Assembly: GCA_002803225.1 (NCBI GenBank)
Contig: NXFV01001908.1
Span: forward strand, 1 to 64,000
Direction of reading: 5' to 3'
From: Gamarada debralockiae
Taxonomy: Eukaryota; Ascomycota; Leotiomycetes; Helotiales; Hyphodiscaceae
DNA: 64,000 nucleotides
Shown here: in pieces, positions 21,177 through 37,456 of the stretch
Layout of the letters: every line of letters begins with the position of its first letter
How positions within the stretch are numbered: the first letter of the stretch is position 1
The notes under the pieces: model-generated
What the model saw: only the letters and a program-made list of their open reading frames with translations
Database searches by the model: none
What the model was told of the DNA's origin: nothing
Made by a program: the position numbers and the translations under genes

Positions 21177-22157
21177 ATGTGTTCTTGCTCTGTACACTCG
21201 CGCCTTCCTATCATCACGTTGATTGTACTCTCTTTGTCCTTCTCGATAGCTCAAGAAACAAGCTCATGTCTCTCCACTGAACACACTGTAGCAAACGCAA
21301 CCGGCTCTATTCAAGTACCGGGCTTCCAACCCTTCATCGACACTCCTGTAGTTCAGAACAGCACTTGGACGATCTCTACTACCATCAACCAGGTTCAAGA
21401 ATTCAACTCCAACAATTATTTTGTTGAACAAAACTTCTGGCTTGATGCGCAGCCTTCGATAAGCACATCAGCAGCAGATCTACCCTATACCGGCTGCGCT
21501 ATCCTACTCACTGGGTTTTTGAGTCCAAAGATCTCTACCGGAACAAACAACTCGACTAGTTGCAACGGAGTATTTGACGCAGCTTGTTACAATGCTATCG
21601 TAGCTACTGCTCAAACTTTCTTACTGGAGGACTCACCAGGAAGCATCGAGAATGTGTGTCAGACAATGAACATCTTGGAGACGGCACCATCCCAATGCAA
21701 AGGTTACGCTTGGACAGCAGTCACAGCAACGCGTAAGCTACCACATCCATCAATCTAACAATTACATCCTTACTTACCTTACTTTCTCTTAGAGCCATTC
21801 GGCAATCCTTCATTCTCCAACACCGCCAACAGCACTTGTCCAGTCAACATTTTTAATGGCACCTCAGACATCATCTCACAAATCTCAGAGACTACTTCTC
21901 CATTAAACAACTATACGACCTATGACACCTGGGTCAAACAAGCCACTCCATTGCTCTTAATGGCGTTTACGAAGAACGTTACTGAACAAACGCCAAGATG
22001 GGGGGCGACGACCTTGGTGTGCTTAGCGGCTAATCACACCAACCCGGGGAGCAGGGCCCCGGTCATTAGCGGCAGCCAACGGAATATTGACACAGGGAAG
22101 GTAGTGCTTGGAATGGGCGTCTGGGGAGTACTCATGGTGCTGGGAGTTTTGTGGTAA
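21177..22157 (+). CDS. Probable GPI-anchored secreted protein, two exons
   Basis: CDS join(21177..21732,21793..22157), 306 aa. After MCSCSVHSRLPIITLIVLSL, the hydrophobic run ending SFSIA is a signal peptide. The mature part is Asn/Ser/Thr-rich with many N-glycosylation sequons (NATG, NSTW, NNST, NGTS, NYTT, NVTE, NHTN) and about eight cysteines. The last 20 residues (TGKVVLGMGVWGVLMVLGVL-W) are hydrophobic with a small-residue site before them (SGSQRN), the pattern of a GPI-attachment signal. Intron of 60 nt (GTAAGC..TCTTAG) gives TAT-QPFGNPS in frame. No family is recognised. It faces NPC1 tail to tail. Confidence 0.75.
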
Positions 22158-22685
22158 GAAGTAGGCCGAAGAATGAGGGAAGGAACAAAGAGACTTGCCA
22201 TTCTTAATGGAATAAACGAAAGGCTTTTGAAAATCTCTATTTGGTTCTATTCAAAAGTTAGTTTCAGATAAAATATCTGTTAAATTACAGTATTGAAGAC
22301 AATAATGACAGCGATAAAGAATTTGAGGACGAGAAATCAGCTTCTGTCTTTCTGAGGTTGAAGAGCACGCACAGTGAATTCCTTCAACTCGCTTCAAGTC
22401 AGTGCCTGAATGGCTTGAGGAGTTGAGGACGTCACGTCCGAATCCTTCTGCTCGTGGGGAACGAAGTCCTTCCGCCAAGCATACATCGCAGAGTCTAGAG
22501 GATAGCCATCAATTCTGTTCGGTGGAAAGATCGATGCTTCTTATACCAGCACGACGCTGAGCATGCAGCCCTAAACACTGAATGTGAAGTCGGAAATCTA
22601 GGGGTTTCTTGTTGCTTGAACATGTTAAATTATGTGATATATATCTACAAATGCTTCCTTTCGTACAATTTAAGGGTGGACTGGT
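22158..22685. other. Convergent 3' spacer between the GPI protein and NPC1
   Basis: 528 bp that must carry both 3' untranslated ends. AT-rich near 22600-22680. No ORF or RNA gene seen. Confidence 0.4.
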
Positions 22686-25600
22686 TTAATACTCATCTGA
22701 ATCACTATCCTCATCGGGCATCAAAGCCCTGTACCGTCTACTCGCCAAGTCCTCTTCAAGTCCCCCATCGCTCTCTGGATCAATATAACCATCTCCACCA
22801 ACTAGACTCAGCGCCACAGGTAAGAATATCAGCGCATGCGTAGCAGCAAACACCACCAGAGCTAGCCAAATTCTAAAGTAGTAGATCTCAAAGATCTTGC
22901 TTCTGGTAAAAGCCAACACGAACACACCGAGGAGCTTAGTGATGGTGATTCCAGAGAATACTGAACCACCAATGTTGACGAGTGCAGTCCATGCTCGTGC
23001 ATCGCGACCGCGGAACTTGTTCTTTGCGCGTTCCATCACGGCGCGAGACGGGAACATGAAGGCTCTTGCGATATGGGCGCAAAACTCGACGCCAATGCCC
23101 ACACAGATTATGAGATTGACTAGACTGACTGCGTTCAGAGAAACGTTGAACACGGCCATTGTGCCGATGATATCAACAACAATCATGATGACTGTGACTG
23201 TAACGACCGCACCGGTCCTGAGAGAACCGAGGAGGATCGAGGAGATCGCCAAGATGAGCGCTAGGGCTGAGCCGAGTAATGTCGCTGTCAAGCGGACGAT
23301 TGTGGCGTATTGATCGAAGAATATGTAGAATACGCTGTATGGGAACACCACTACACCGATGTTCTCAGTCAACCCATCTGCAATTCTACGAGCAGAAGCA
23401 TAGGCGGCAATGAAGTCCTCTTGGCTGCGAAGAGGTGTATGGCTGGTTCGGAAATGACTCGCTGGAATAGTGTCTCTCTCGGCATCGATGACAAGAGCGT
23501 TGCTATATGGAGCTAGTCCACCAAAAGGACATTCCTGAGTTGTCGGAGATGCTACCCATTTCTTGACGTAGTGAATGAATTCTTCTCCTACTGGCATGCC
23601 AGAAAGGGTAATATTCCACGGAGGGTTGCGGTCCTCGAAGCAAGTCTTTCCATTCTCCACGCAGCAGTCTTCAAGCTCGGGGGAAAGCCAGCGGAAGTAG
23701 TCATCGATCCAGTTTGCTGGAGTGCTGGCAATGTAGGATATGTTAGGCCTCTTGCGTTCTGTCTCTAAAACATTTGCAAGAGAGTCTTGTTCGCACGTCG
23801 TGAAACGAGCACAGAGTTGTTGTTGGTGTACGCGTTCTGTGACGTTCAACTCCTGAGTGACAAAGTAGACTGGAGGTCCAGAGTCAAAGTAGTCGTAAAG
23901 GTCGTTGAAATAGGGTATCAAGTAAGAGTCGTCTGGTATGGCGACTCTCTGGTCCAGTCCCAGCTTGACTTCTGGCATCAATGCAATGCCACCAGTGAAG
24001 ATGCCGACGAAGACGACAACTACTGCTAGTTTTATCTTCCTACCCAGCAGTGTTGGCGCATAAGATTTGCGAATGAACTGTTGAAGGGTGCTTTCATCTT
24101 GGCCTTCGTAGGATCTTGCATAGCCTGCGTTTCCGTTCGAACCGCCAACCAACTGCACACCGGCACTCTTGATTTGGATGCAAGGGAAGCAATCTGATCG
24201 GTGGTCTTCCACTCGTCGCTGATTGAGAGCAAGGACGGATACGAACATCGTCACCTGCAGTACGGCGTTGATGAACACAGCACCAGCCGCATAAACGGCG
24301 AAGTTCCGTACAGCTGGCATGCCAACGAAAGCACCGAGAGAGAAAGCGATAGTCTCCGTGATTGCAGACAGGAGGATTGAAGGACCTATTCGTCCAAGCG
24401 CCTTCGCAACACGTACTTCCACCACGTCATCGGGATGGCTGACATTGACCCTCTCGAATTCATGTACGATCAAGAAGATGTTGTCAACACCGACAGCAAG
24501 CACTATGAAAGGGATGACCTCGGCAATAATGAGGGTCACCTTGATCCCAGCAGCTGAAAACAAACCAATCGATGCCGAGATGGACATCAATACAATCAAG
24601 ATTCCAACAACACCCAGGGTGAATTTGGACTCAACGAGGGAAATGGCGGGATTCCGAAGGATAGATCGGAGAGACAGAGTAGTCGAGCCTAGAGCCAGTG
24701 ACGCATAGAAGAACATGATAATGTAGCTTATCACGACGATCTTTGCATCAGTGTTGGTAGTCTTGTTGAGCTCCTGTTCCAAACTGATTTCGGTAGAGAA
24801 AGACAGCCGCAAACTACGGTCGCTTGCCTCCTTTTGTACCTCTAGAAGAGTGGATCTGAGAGATGCCTCCCAATCCATTGCCCTTTCAACTTCGAGTGAT
24901 CCTTCAAGGGCGTTTTTGACAACCCAAGTGACAATGATCGCTTCAGAATCAGCATAATCACCGGAGTCTTGCCACCCTCCAAGAATCATCTCCGGTGGTA
25001 TAGGTTGACCGAATGCAGGAAGACAACTAGCATATTCCTTGGCGCAATCCCTAAGCTTCGTCTTCCAGGTCGCTGGAGTGACGGTTTTGATGTTGTTTTG
25101 GAAATAAGCTGCTACCGACTGGACCACGCATGCATCTCCAGTAGGATTGAAGCACACATCATCGAGTGTAGCTCCAGTTTTATTTCCTGTGAGCTTGCTA
25201 ATGCGAGCTTCAATATCAATCCACCATTCAAGAGTGTCATAGCTCAATACTGGCCCTGGCCCTTCTGGTTGGGTGTCGTTCACCAAAAACACTTGCTCGG
25301 CACGATAAAATGGCCCGAAGTTTTCGTCGAAGTACGCCTTCTCTTGTGCAGCAGCAGAGGTTGGGCTGACCCATAATCGAGCGGGGTCTTTCTCAATATC
25401 AAATCTCATCCAGCCCAGGCTGAGTAGTCCGACGATTAAAACGCTGACTCCAATGGTGATGCCGGGGAAACTGGCAGCTGCGAACCCTAGGCGACTGAAT
25501 GCACCGTCACACACGGTGTTGATCCAATAGTTCTTCTGTGGCCGATCGTAGATTGCACCGTTCTGGACAATATCTCCCTCATCTTCATCGTCGCTCGGTG

Positions 25601-26615
25601 CGGAGTCCTGAAGAAGTCGTAGGCGCTGGTTCTTATGCTTGGCATGTTTGGCGTAAGCAATACGACCAAATATCCCACTTGCAAGGACAAGGATAAGAAT
25701 GCCGTACGTCAGAATAGCTCCAAAAGAAAGACATGGCAGTATTCCCACATGACATGACCCTGCCTCTGATATCTCTGGCAATTCTGGACAAGAAGCTTCG
25801 CAGTCCACACAAGAACATCTAAAACTCTCATCCTCGTCATTGCACTTCTTTGCAACTATGTCCAGTGCTCCCATCCCCTCCTCTGAGTAATTACTTGGTC
25901 TTGGGTAATTGATCTGGAATGGCGAGCCAAGCAGTGATTTGTGTCCCAAGAATGCTAAGAAGTCCGTATAATTCTTTGCTCCCCCACCAATGAACGACAT
26001 GGCATCGCCGTTCGTTGGCCCAAATTTGACATCCTTGCAACTGTTATAGAAGCCGCTCCCATATTCGTCCGATACCAGTTGATCAAGCTCTACCACAATG
26101 TATTTGTCTCCTTTTGCCTTCGTTTCCGTTACGTTGATAAAAAGCGACTGATCCGGAGAACATGTAAATGTACAGAAGAGGTTGTAGAAGTTCTCTTTAC
26201 ATGCGGGGCAGGAGGCTATGATGGGCTGTGCTTTCTTTAGGTTTTCCGCGAGCGCATCAATCTGCAGACCGGAATCAGTACATTAAAATAATAGATTAAC
26301 CGCATGAATCCTTCAATCGGTTTGAACGATTTGGATTCCGGATTCTCTTACCTGTTTTCCCTCACAACACACTGGCCCCGTGCTCCATTTGGGGCCACAT
26401 AACTCAACAAGCTGTTTCCGTACGTCGTCTTCCGGCTCGTTGGCAAGTCCATTATCCGGACAGGGAAGCTCTGGTCCCAGCCAGCCTTCCTTGCCACATG
26501 TCCCCCGTATAGAGCACCTTCCTGCCTCATGCTTCGGCGTGTATGGCTCGCCGGATGTAAGACTCGCAGAAAACAGTACTGCGACTGCTGTAGCTGAGCG
26601 CCAGAGGCGACCCAT
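22686..26615 (-). CDS. NCR1: NPC1-type intracellular sterol transporter (NCR1 homologue)
   Basis: CDS complement(join(22686..26261,26352..26615)), 1279 aa, the usual NPC1 length. It passes sterol from lumenal NPC2 into the vacuolar/lysosomal membrane. Residues 1-22 are a signal peptide (RSATAVAVLFSASLTSG). The Cys-rich N-terminal domain follows (HEAGRCSIRGTCGKEGWLGP, CCEGKQ, then IIASCPACKENFYNLFCTFT), typical of sterol binding. A first span (LTYGILILVLASGIFG) precedes a large lumenal domain. The sterol-sensing domain sits near residues 600-770 (IIMFFYASLALG; VVGILIVLMSISASIGLFSA; IPFIVLAVGVDNIFLIVHEF). A second lumenal domain and a C-terminal RND-like five-span block end LMPDEDSDSDEY. The single 90-nt intron lies in the Cys-rich domain; splicing gives CCEGKQ-IDALAENLKK. 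Confidence 0.95.
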
Positions 26616-27671
26616 CGTTGCCTGAATACGCCGTGTCGAAGAAATCGTTGATATTGAACAAACGATTGGAAGAGGTAGGTAGAGGAGATGTTATCGCATG
26701 CGAGTTTTGATGCAACTGAGTTGCTCAAAATACATGAGCCTGTGTGACTTCGTTGTTGGCAGGTGACTCTTGAAGATTGTTGATTGTGGAGATCTCACAA
26801 GGCTTCGTCATTGATAAAACTTGTGGCTGGAGGTGGCGTTTTGGTGCCTGGGCATCATTGTCTCACATTTTCAGGCATAACTATCACAGAAGTCGAGAAG
26901 CTCCATGTTTCATTACTTAATTTAATTCGTTAAAACTTACAGTAATTCTACTGTATTGTGACCAGTTATCAGATTAGGTAGGATAGAACATCTCAAAATG
27001 CTTAGGTCTTGCGATGAGAAGTTGTTCGTACTTCAGAGGATTCTCTTCCTGACTCGTGAATCCTTCAACTAACTGCGAGGGAGGGATCGAAACTTTAAGA
27101 GGATCTTGTCGTAAGCCAAGTCATTATCTTAGGTCAGAATCGCCCACTGTATCTGAATGATCGGGGTCTCGTATTGATGTGGTGACTTAAGGAAGACTCC
27201 GAAGGAAGTGTCAAGGGAGTTGTCATCTGTCGAGGGGAGCGATTCAAGTGTGAGCAAAGTTAGACTTTGGAGTCTCAGATTCTATTGAGTTTATATCTCT
27301 AGGATACAACTCTATGGGTATTATCCGTATCCAACGACTTGACCACCATACCTCTAGGCAAAAGTCCAGCCTCCATTTCCTGTTTCCCAATATGCAAGCC
27401 CGTGACATTCCCATACTAAGTACAAAAGCCAACCCAACGAAGGAAACCCAAACGATGCGCGAATAACCCCAGCGGATAAGCAGGACATGAACCGGGCCGT
27501 GGGGCGGAGAGAGCAGTCGAGTATCAGAAAGGCGCAACTGATATGAACGATATTGATAATCGCGAAGGAAGTCTGGGCGGGCGGATGTGCTTTCATGATC
27601 GGCCGTGTATGGGTCCTGTTCGTTCATTCGTGATGAACGAACTACTTAGTGAATCCATTCCTTCTTCCCAT
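26616..27671. other. Intergenic, NPC1 upstream and NMNAT downstream
   Basis: No gene supported. Minus-strand frames at 27244-27627 and 27354-27596 both start with ATG, overlap in different frames and each contains one hydrophobic stretch; with no homology or splice support I treat them as chance. Confidence 0.35.
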
Positions 27672-30931
<3,260 letters not shown>

Positions 30932-33900
30932 ATGTCTTCCAGAATCACTCGTTCAGCAGCCAGACAAGCAGCCAACTCTTCAGAGTCATCATCAGGTTTC
31001 TCTGCAACTGCCGTAGAACCTGTAGCTGTTTCGTCCACCCGGCCGCCACCCTCCTCTCGAAAACGAAAAGCTCCTGCGCGTGAGCCAAGTCCTGATCCAG
31101 AACCCGAACCTGCGAAGCCTACATCTACCAGACGACACAAAAGACAAAAGGTGTCGGAACCTGAGCGTCCTCCACCGGCACAAATAGCTCCGAGTCGTCC
31201 AAAGAAGGGAAAAACACCAGCGGTTATGTCGAGTCCTGGGTAGGTTAACAGTTCTCTTGGCCTATTTCTGTTGCTGATAATCGTTTAGTGATTCTGCTGG
31301 CCCTTCCAACGAAGCACCCATTACATCATCAAGTTCCTCAAAACGAAAATATTCACGAACCAAGAAGGGTGGTCAAGGTGAGTTTAAATGTCTATTGGAG
31401 ACTTTACAATCAGCTAATGTCCGATGCAGCAGAATCATCCTCAAATACTCCTGCGTCCCGTCGCCTATCAAAGAAGTCAAGCAAAGATGTCGATACACCG
31501 ATAAATGGATCCGACGACAAACCTCTCCCTCCTGGTGATGATGATGGCAGCGATGACAATGAGGACGAAGAAGTGGGCCATGAATATGAAGGCAGAGATG
31601 AAGACGACGATGACCCCTTCGGTGGGTTTGGAGGCCCCGGTGGACCACCACACGGCCTTTCAACTACATTAAGAGCATTGAGTGGAATGATGACTGGGGT
31701 TTCGTCAAGATTGCGGGAAATCTTGAGCAATTTGAAGCAAAAAGATGACCCCTCGATGCAGCTCATCGCCCTTCAAGAATTATCTGAGATTCTACTGGTA
31801 TCCACCGAGGATAACCTCTCAGGTCACTTCTCGCCCGATGCATTCGTCAAGGAGCTTGTCGTGTTGATGCAACCTTCAGACTTTGGGGAAGAGAATCCAG
31901 AGATGATGTTACTTGCTTGCCGTTGCCTTGCAAATTTGATGGAGGCTTTGCCTGCGAGTACTGCCAACGTTGTGTATGGTGGCGCCGTCCCCATTTTGTG
32001 CCAAAAGCTTTTGGAAATTCATTTCATTGATTTGGCAGAACAAGCCCTCAGTGTGAGTATTCCTAACCCCATAGTCATATCTCCTGCTAATATACGTTCT
32101 AGACACTCGAGAAGATCTCGGTCGAATATCCGGCATCCATTGTGCGAGAAGGTGGATTAACTGCTTGCTTGACCTACCTAGATTTCTTCGCTACGAGTAC
32201 CCAGAGAACCGCAGTCACTACAGCTGCCAACTGCTGTCGAAATATCCCTGAAGACTCGTTCAACGTGATTCGAGATGTGATGCCCATCCTCCTGAATGTT
32301 CTCAGGTCAAGCGATCAGAAAGTTGTTGAACAGGGTTCTCTCTGTGTATCACGCGTAGTGGAGAGTTTTAGACACCATCCTAGCAAGCTTGAAGAACTCG
32401 TCAGCACCGATCTTCTAAAAGCCATCCTTCGCCTCCTGCTGCCAGGAACGACCAACCTCATTGGGCCTAACATTCACACACAATTCCTACGAGTACTCGC
32501 TTTCACAGCAAAAGCCAGTGCAAACCTCTCCGCTGAACTTTTCAAGATGAACGTCGTCGAGACGCTGTATCAAATTTTGACTGGAGTCTCACCGCCCAGT
32601 GCCACAGATGACATTGCGTCGAAGCTGGACAGCGTTGTTATCATGCAGGCTCTAATTCACAGACCTCGGGAACAAGTCATCGAAACCTTGAATGTTATAT
32701 GCGAGCTTCTTCCTGGCCTGCCGAGAGAGTCAGATGCAGCTCTTGAAGCTTTCGATATCGATGATAGTTCAGCACCACCTAGAGGGGCCCAATCTAGTGC
32801 CAGAAAGAAGTCATCCAACGAAAAGCGGATCGAGCTCCTCGAAGGCTGCAAAGACGAAGTCAAGCGATTTGCCATTATTCTGTTCCCTACTTTAACAGAT
32901 GCTTTCTCAAGCACTGTTAACCTCAGCGTTCGCCAGAAGGTTTTGACGGCCCAGCTCAAGATGCTTTCCAACCTGGACAAGGACATTCTGATGGAGGCGT
33001 TACGATCCGTACCATATGCTTCTTTCTTGGCCGCCATCCTCTCTCAACAAGATCATGCCAGTCTTGTTAATTATGCCCTCCAAGCTTCAGAACTGCTTCT
33101 AGCTCGGTTGGATGACATTTATCGCTACCAATTCTATCGAGAAGGAGTCATCGCTGAAATCGCCAAGTTAGCCACAACAGAGCAACCTGAAAAGCCCATT
33201 TCATCGGAATCTCCAGAAGGCAGTACTGCCGAACCTGCCGATTCAAGTAGCATCAACAAGATCTCTGAAAAAGGGGACCGCAAGAGTGGAAGTGGGGAGG
33301 ATGAGGATGCAGACTCGTCAGATGATGATGATAACGAGGATGAAAACGAAAACGACGACATTCAGGACGATGCTAGTGCGTCCCCCAGCTCTCGAGGATC
33401 CACAATGTCACTGGACGGCCCTCCACGCCACATGCCCTCAGATATCACCAGCATGCAGCAAGTGATTGCTCAACGTGCGAAGAAGTTCTTGGATGTTCAC
33501 GAGACTGAGAAGAACAGCAAGAACATGAAGAAAAAGGCGACAAAGATCCTATCAAGTCTGCAATCTCTGGCATCGGACATAGAAGCTCACTATCTGCACC
33601 AAGGACCTGGAAATGGATCGGCACTCTTCACAACTCTCGCATCCTACTTCGACGGAGATGTTTTGGAGAGTGTCACGAGTGCAGAACTTTTGAACTCCGA
33701 GGTTGTCCGTGTTCTCCTTGATGTCTTTAATAACCCAGACGAACGAATGAGCAATGATGCTCGTTCCGACTTCCTCGAAGTATTCATGGGCCGAACTGTT
33801 ACGAAGAAGCCCAAAACTACCACTGCAGAGTCACCCGCAACTCCATTCAGCATTCTCATTCACAAATTGCAAGATCTCCTGAGCCGTTCGGAGCATTTTG

Positions 33901-36728
33901 AAGTTGTCACTGTTCACCAGAATACATTTGATGGGAACAGAAGCAGTGCTGCATCAATGCTTGCAAAGCAAATTCGGTTGAAGCTCGTTGCAGATGACGA
34001 CTCAGAAATTCCGAGACCTTATCGAAACATCATGGTCTCTATACATGCCATTGCAACTTTCAAGGCCCTTGATGATTACTTACGACCCAGAATCAGCATG
34101 TCCGAGCGACCACGGGGTTCCAGACATCGTGAAGGACTTTCAGGTGCTCTTGCGGCTCTCGCAGCCGCAGGCATGCCAAATCCTTACGCTGGAGTCCCAA
34201 GCGCCCAGGCTCGACTGGCAGAGCGCGGTCTAGCTTCGGCAGCTGCAGCCACTCCTACGGCACCAAATCCTTCAACTTCCCGCGGCGCTCGCAAAGCCAA
34301 GTCCAAGTCTCAAACTGCTCCGACTGCAACGCCAGCTTCCGCAGGCCAATCTACATCAACCACCCCACAGGAGAAGTCCTCGGCACGACGATCCAGTCGA
34401 CGAAACCAGATACAGACAGAACCACCAGCACCTCCCCCTCCTCTCCAGGACGAGGATAGCTTGACGCGGACTCTGGAATGTGCAGACGAAAGACAGCTTA
34501 CTGATGACGAGGACATGGATGATAGCGCTGCTCTGGACGCCATTGTTGGTGATTTGGAAGATGATATGGACGAAGGATCCCAACCTGATCCAACTGCTGT
34601 CAATCTTGAAGTAGCAGCTGGTGGCAAAGTTACAGCGCACAAAGAAGATGGCACACGGGTTTCAACGCCTCTACAATCATCTGCAAGCACCTCTCGTGTT
34701 AGTGCAGCTCTGCAAGCCGCGGCTCAAGCAGCCTCAAGCACGCCAAGCACTTCAAGACCAATGTCGTACGCCGCCGCTATTCAAGCTGTCCCCCAAGACT
34801 GGCACATCGAATTCAGCCTCGATGACAAGGTCATCTCTAACGAGACTACTATCTACCGAGCTGTTCATAACCCTTCGGGACCAGTTGACGAGCACACAAG
34901 TCGAAGTGTATGGTCTGCTATTCACCCAATCAAGTTCAAGCGTGTTCCTGGACCACCACCTCCAGAGCCTAGCTCGCTCACACAATTGCCGGAAGTCAGC
35001 ACGGAAACCACTGCATCAGGAATCCCGGCATCCTTGGACAAGCATCCGGCTACATCGTCAATTCTCCGTTTGCTGAATATTCTACACGCCCTTAACGCCA
35101 ACCTTGACGATGTCTTGGCTGAGAACAAAGACACCCTGAAACTGAATGCTGAGCCTCTCTCACAATTCGTCAACACCAAACTTACGGCCAAGTTGAATAG
35201 ACAGTTGGAGGAGCCTTTGATAGTCGCTAGCAATTGTCTTCCGAGTTGGAGCGAAGATCTTGCCCGTCTGTATCCATTCCTCTTCCCATTCGAGACTCGA
35301 CACCTCTTCTTACAGTCAACGTCCTTCGGTTATGCTCGTTCAATGACAAGATGGCAAAATGCACAATCTGCTGACGAGTCTCGCCGCGATCGCCATCGGG
35401 ATGAACGGCCATTCCTTGGCCGTCTCCAACGCCAGAAAGTTCGTATCTCGCGGTCCAAGATTCTCGAATCCGCACTCAAGGTCATGGAACTCTACGGTGC
35501 GTCTCAAAGCATTCTTGAAGTTGAGTATTTCGAGGAGGTCGGAACTGGTCTTGGTCCCACCTTGGAATTCTATTCAACCGTCTCAAAGGAGTTTTCCAAG
35601 AAGAAGCTAAAGCTCTGGCGAGAAACTGATAACAACGACGCGGATGAGTATGCATTTGGTGCTGGTGGGCTATTCCCGGCTCCGATGAGCGAGGATCAGG
35701 CATCAAATGAAAATGGCAAGCGTATCTTGCACCTCTTCAAGATGCTCGGAAAATTTGTCGCTAGATCCATGATTGACTCCCGAATCATCGACGTCTCCTT
35801 CAATCCTACCTTCTTCCGCATCGGCGACGAATCGAAGACAGTGACGCCATCTTTGGGGGCTGTGAAGACCGTCGATGCGGTTTTAGCGAAGTCGTTGAAG
35901 CTGATCAAGAAATTTGCTGTTGCAAAGAAAGCTATCGACGAGAATGGCAACCTGACTGCGGCTCAGAAAGTGGCAGCTGCGGAGGCACTGGAGATCGATG
36001 GTGTGCAGATTGATGACCTCGGTCTTGATTTTACGCTTCCTGGCTACCCCTCGATTGAACTGTTGCCGAATGGATCTACTATCTCAGTCACCATTGACAA
36101 CGTTGAGACGTATCTCGAGAAGGTCATTGATATGACCCTTGGCAGTGGAGTTCAGCGACAAGTCGATGCATTCAGAACTGGCTTTACTCAGGTTTTCCCC
36201 TATTCCGCATTGAGTGCCTTTACTCCAGACGAGCTGGTCATGCTCTTTGGCAGAATCGAGGAGGACTGGTCTTTGGAGAGTAAGTTCAAGCAAATCCCCG
36301 CATTTGATTGTGGCTAACAGTCATACAGCTTTGATGGACTCGATCAAGGCAGACCATGGCTTCAACATGGATAGCAAGAGTGTGAAGAACCTGCTTCAGA
36401 CTATGAGCGAGCTTACCTTGCCTGAGCGCCGGGACTTCCTCCAATTCACCACCGGTAGCCCGAAACTTCCAATTGGCGGTAAGTCATTTCCACCTCCTGC
36501 CATTTTGCATTGTGCTAATTAGATCAAACAGGCTTCAAGAGCTTAACCCCAATGTTTACTGTGGTTTGCAAGCCCAGCGAACCGCCTTACGCGTCAGATG
36601 ACTACCTCCCAAGTGTCATGACTTGTGTCAATTATCTCAAATTGCCTGATTACAGCGACTTGGAAGTGATGAGACGTCGCATGAGCGTTGCAATCAAGGA
36701 AGGACAGGGTGCTTTCCATCTATCATAG
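30932..36728 (+). CDS. UFD4: HECT-type E3 ubiquitin ligase, UFD4/TRIP12 family
   Basis: CDS join(30932..31239,31289..31377,31430..32052,32103..36279,36329..36478,36532..36728), 1847 aa. UFD4-type ligases mark N-terminal-ubiquitin-fusion and N-degron substrates. The N-terminus is basic and disordered with nuclear-signal-like clusters ([15 protein letters not shown]), then an acidic stretch ([12 protein letters not shown]). An armadillo-like array starts near residue 200 ([49 protein letters not shown]). Middle acidic and Ala/Ser/Thr-rich linkers separate it from the C-terminal HECT domain ([20 protein letters not shown] through [19 protein letters not shown]), whose thioester Cys is in VMTCVN, 34 residues from the end. 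Five introns of 49-53 nt, all with standard borders. Start ATG follows a C/T-rich leader. Confidence 0.95.
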
Positions 36729-37456
36729 GGCAGTGAATAGCGATGGGGATGAGTGTGACGAGCATGGCTTGGTCAAGGCGTTGATCTCATGCATTTATTT
36801 TATGATACGTGACCGTTGCTTTCCATAGCGCATTTTATGTACTCATGTGCTTCTCGACCATGTTTCTTTCTCTCCCCTAGCTTGAGCTGGATGGTCAAAC
36901 TCAGATTGCATGGAAGGTCGTTTGGGCGCATTAAGCAGCAGAGGATATTATATTGAAGGATGGGACTAGCCTTGTTTTGACAATTCGTTAGATAGATGAT
37001 ACTCAATCCACTTCATCTCGTGGAAAACTTTGATGCTAGCACTACCTGCATTGTGTGGTATTGTAAAATTCGAGGAGACAGATCAGAGAATTTTCGGAGT
37101 CCTGCCCCCTTTTAAATTGCCTGTTGTATGAAATGAAATGAAATTTCCGCATAATTCCAACTTGATAAATCGGATAACTCCTGCTGCATCGTTTTCCATG
37201 GTGTTTGAAATCTAATCTGGGCAGCGCCACGATAAGAAGCCACTCATGATATCATGATCCAGACTGAAGCAGCGTCCTTTACCAAAACACACAAAAACAA
37301 CATGTTCCTAGAAACCTCCTCACCCCCAAAGACAATGCTTACCGCTTTACCAACAATTAGAGGGTGCGAACGTGGCCCCTGAGGAGACAACCACGTCCAA
37401 CATTCGACAGCTTCGGGTATATTCCAATTCCCACGCGTCGTTGATACATTTGCGCC
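36729..37456. other. Spacer between the HECT ligase and the CUE-SMR gene
   Basis: 728 bp, same-strand neighbours; holds the 3' end of one and the promoter of the other. No ORF with coding character. Confidence 0.4.

Noticed and set aside
20510..21217. 235-codon open frame on the minus strand
   Set aside because: It has no domain, overlaps the start of the GPI-protein gene and covers its promoter; composition does not look coding.
27244..27627. 127-codon ATG frame with one hydrophobic stretch (minus strand)
   Set aside because: A second overlapping frame is as good; no splice, promoter or family evidence.
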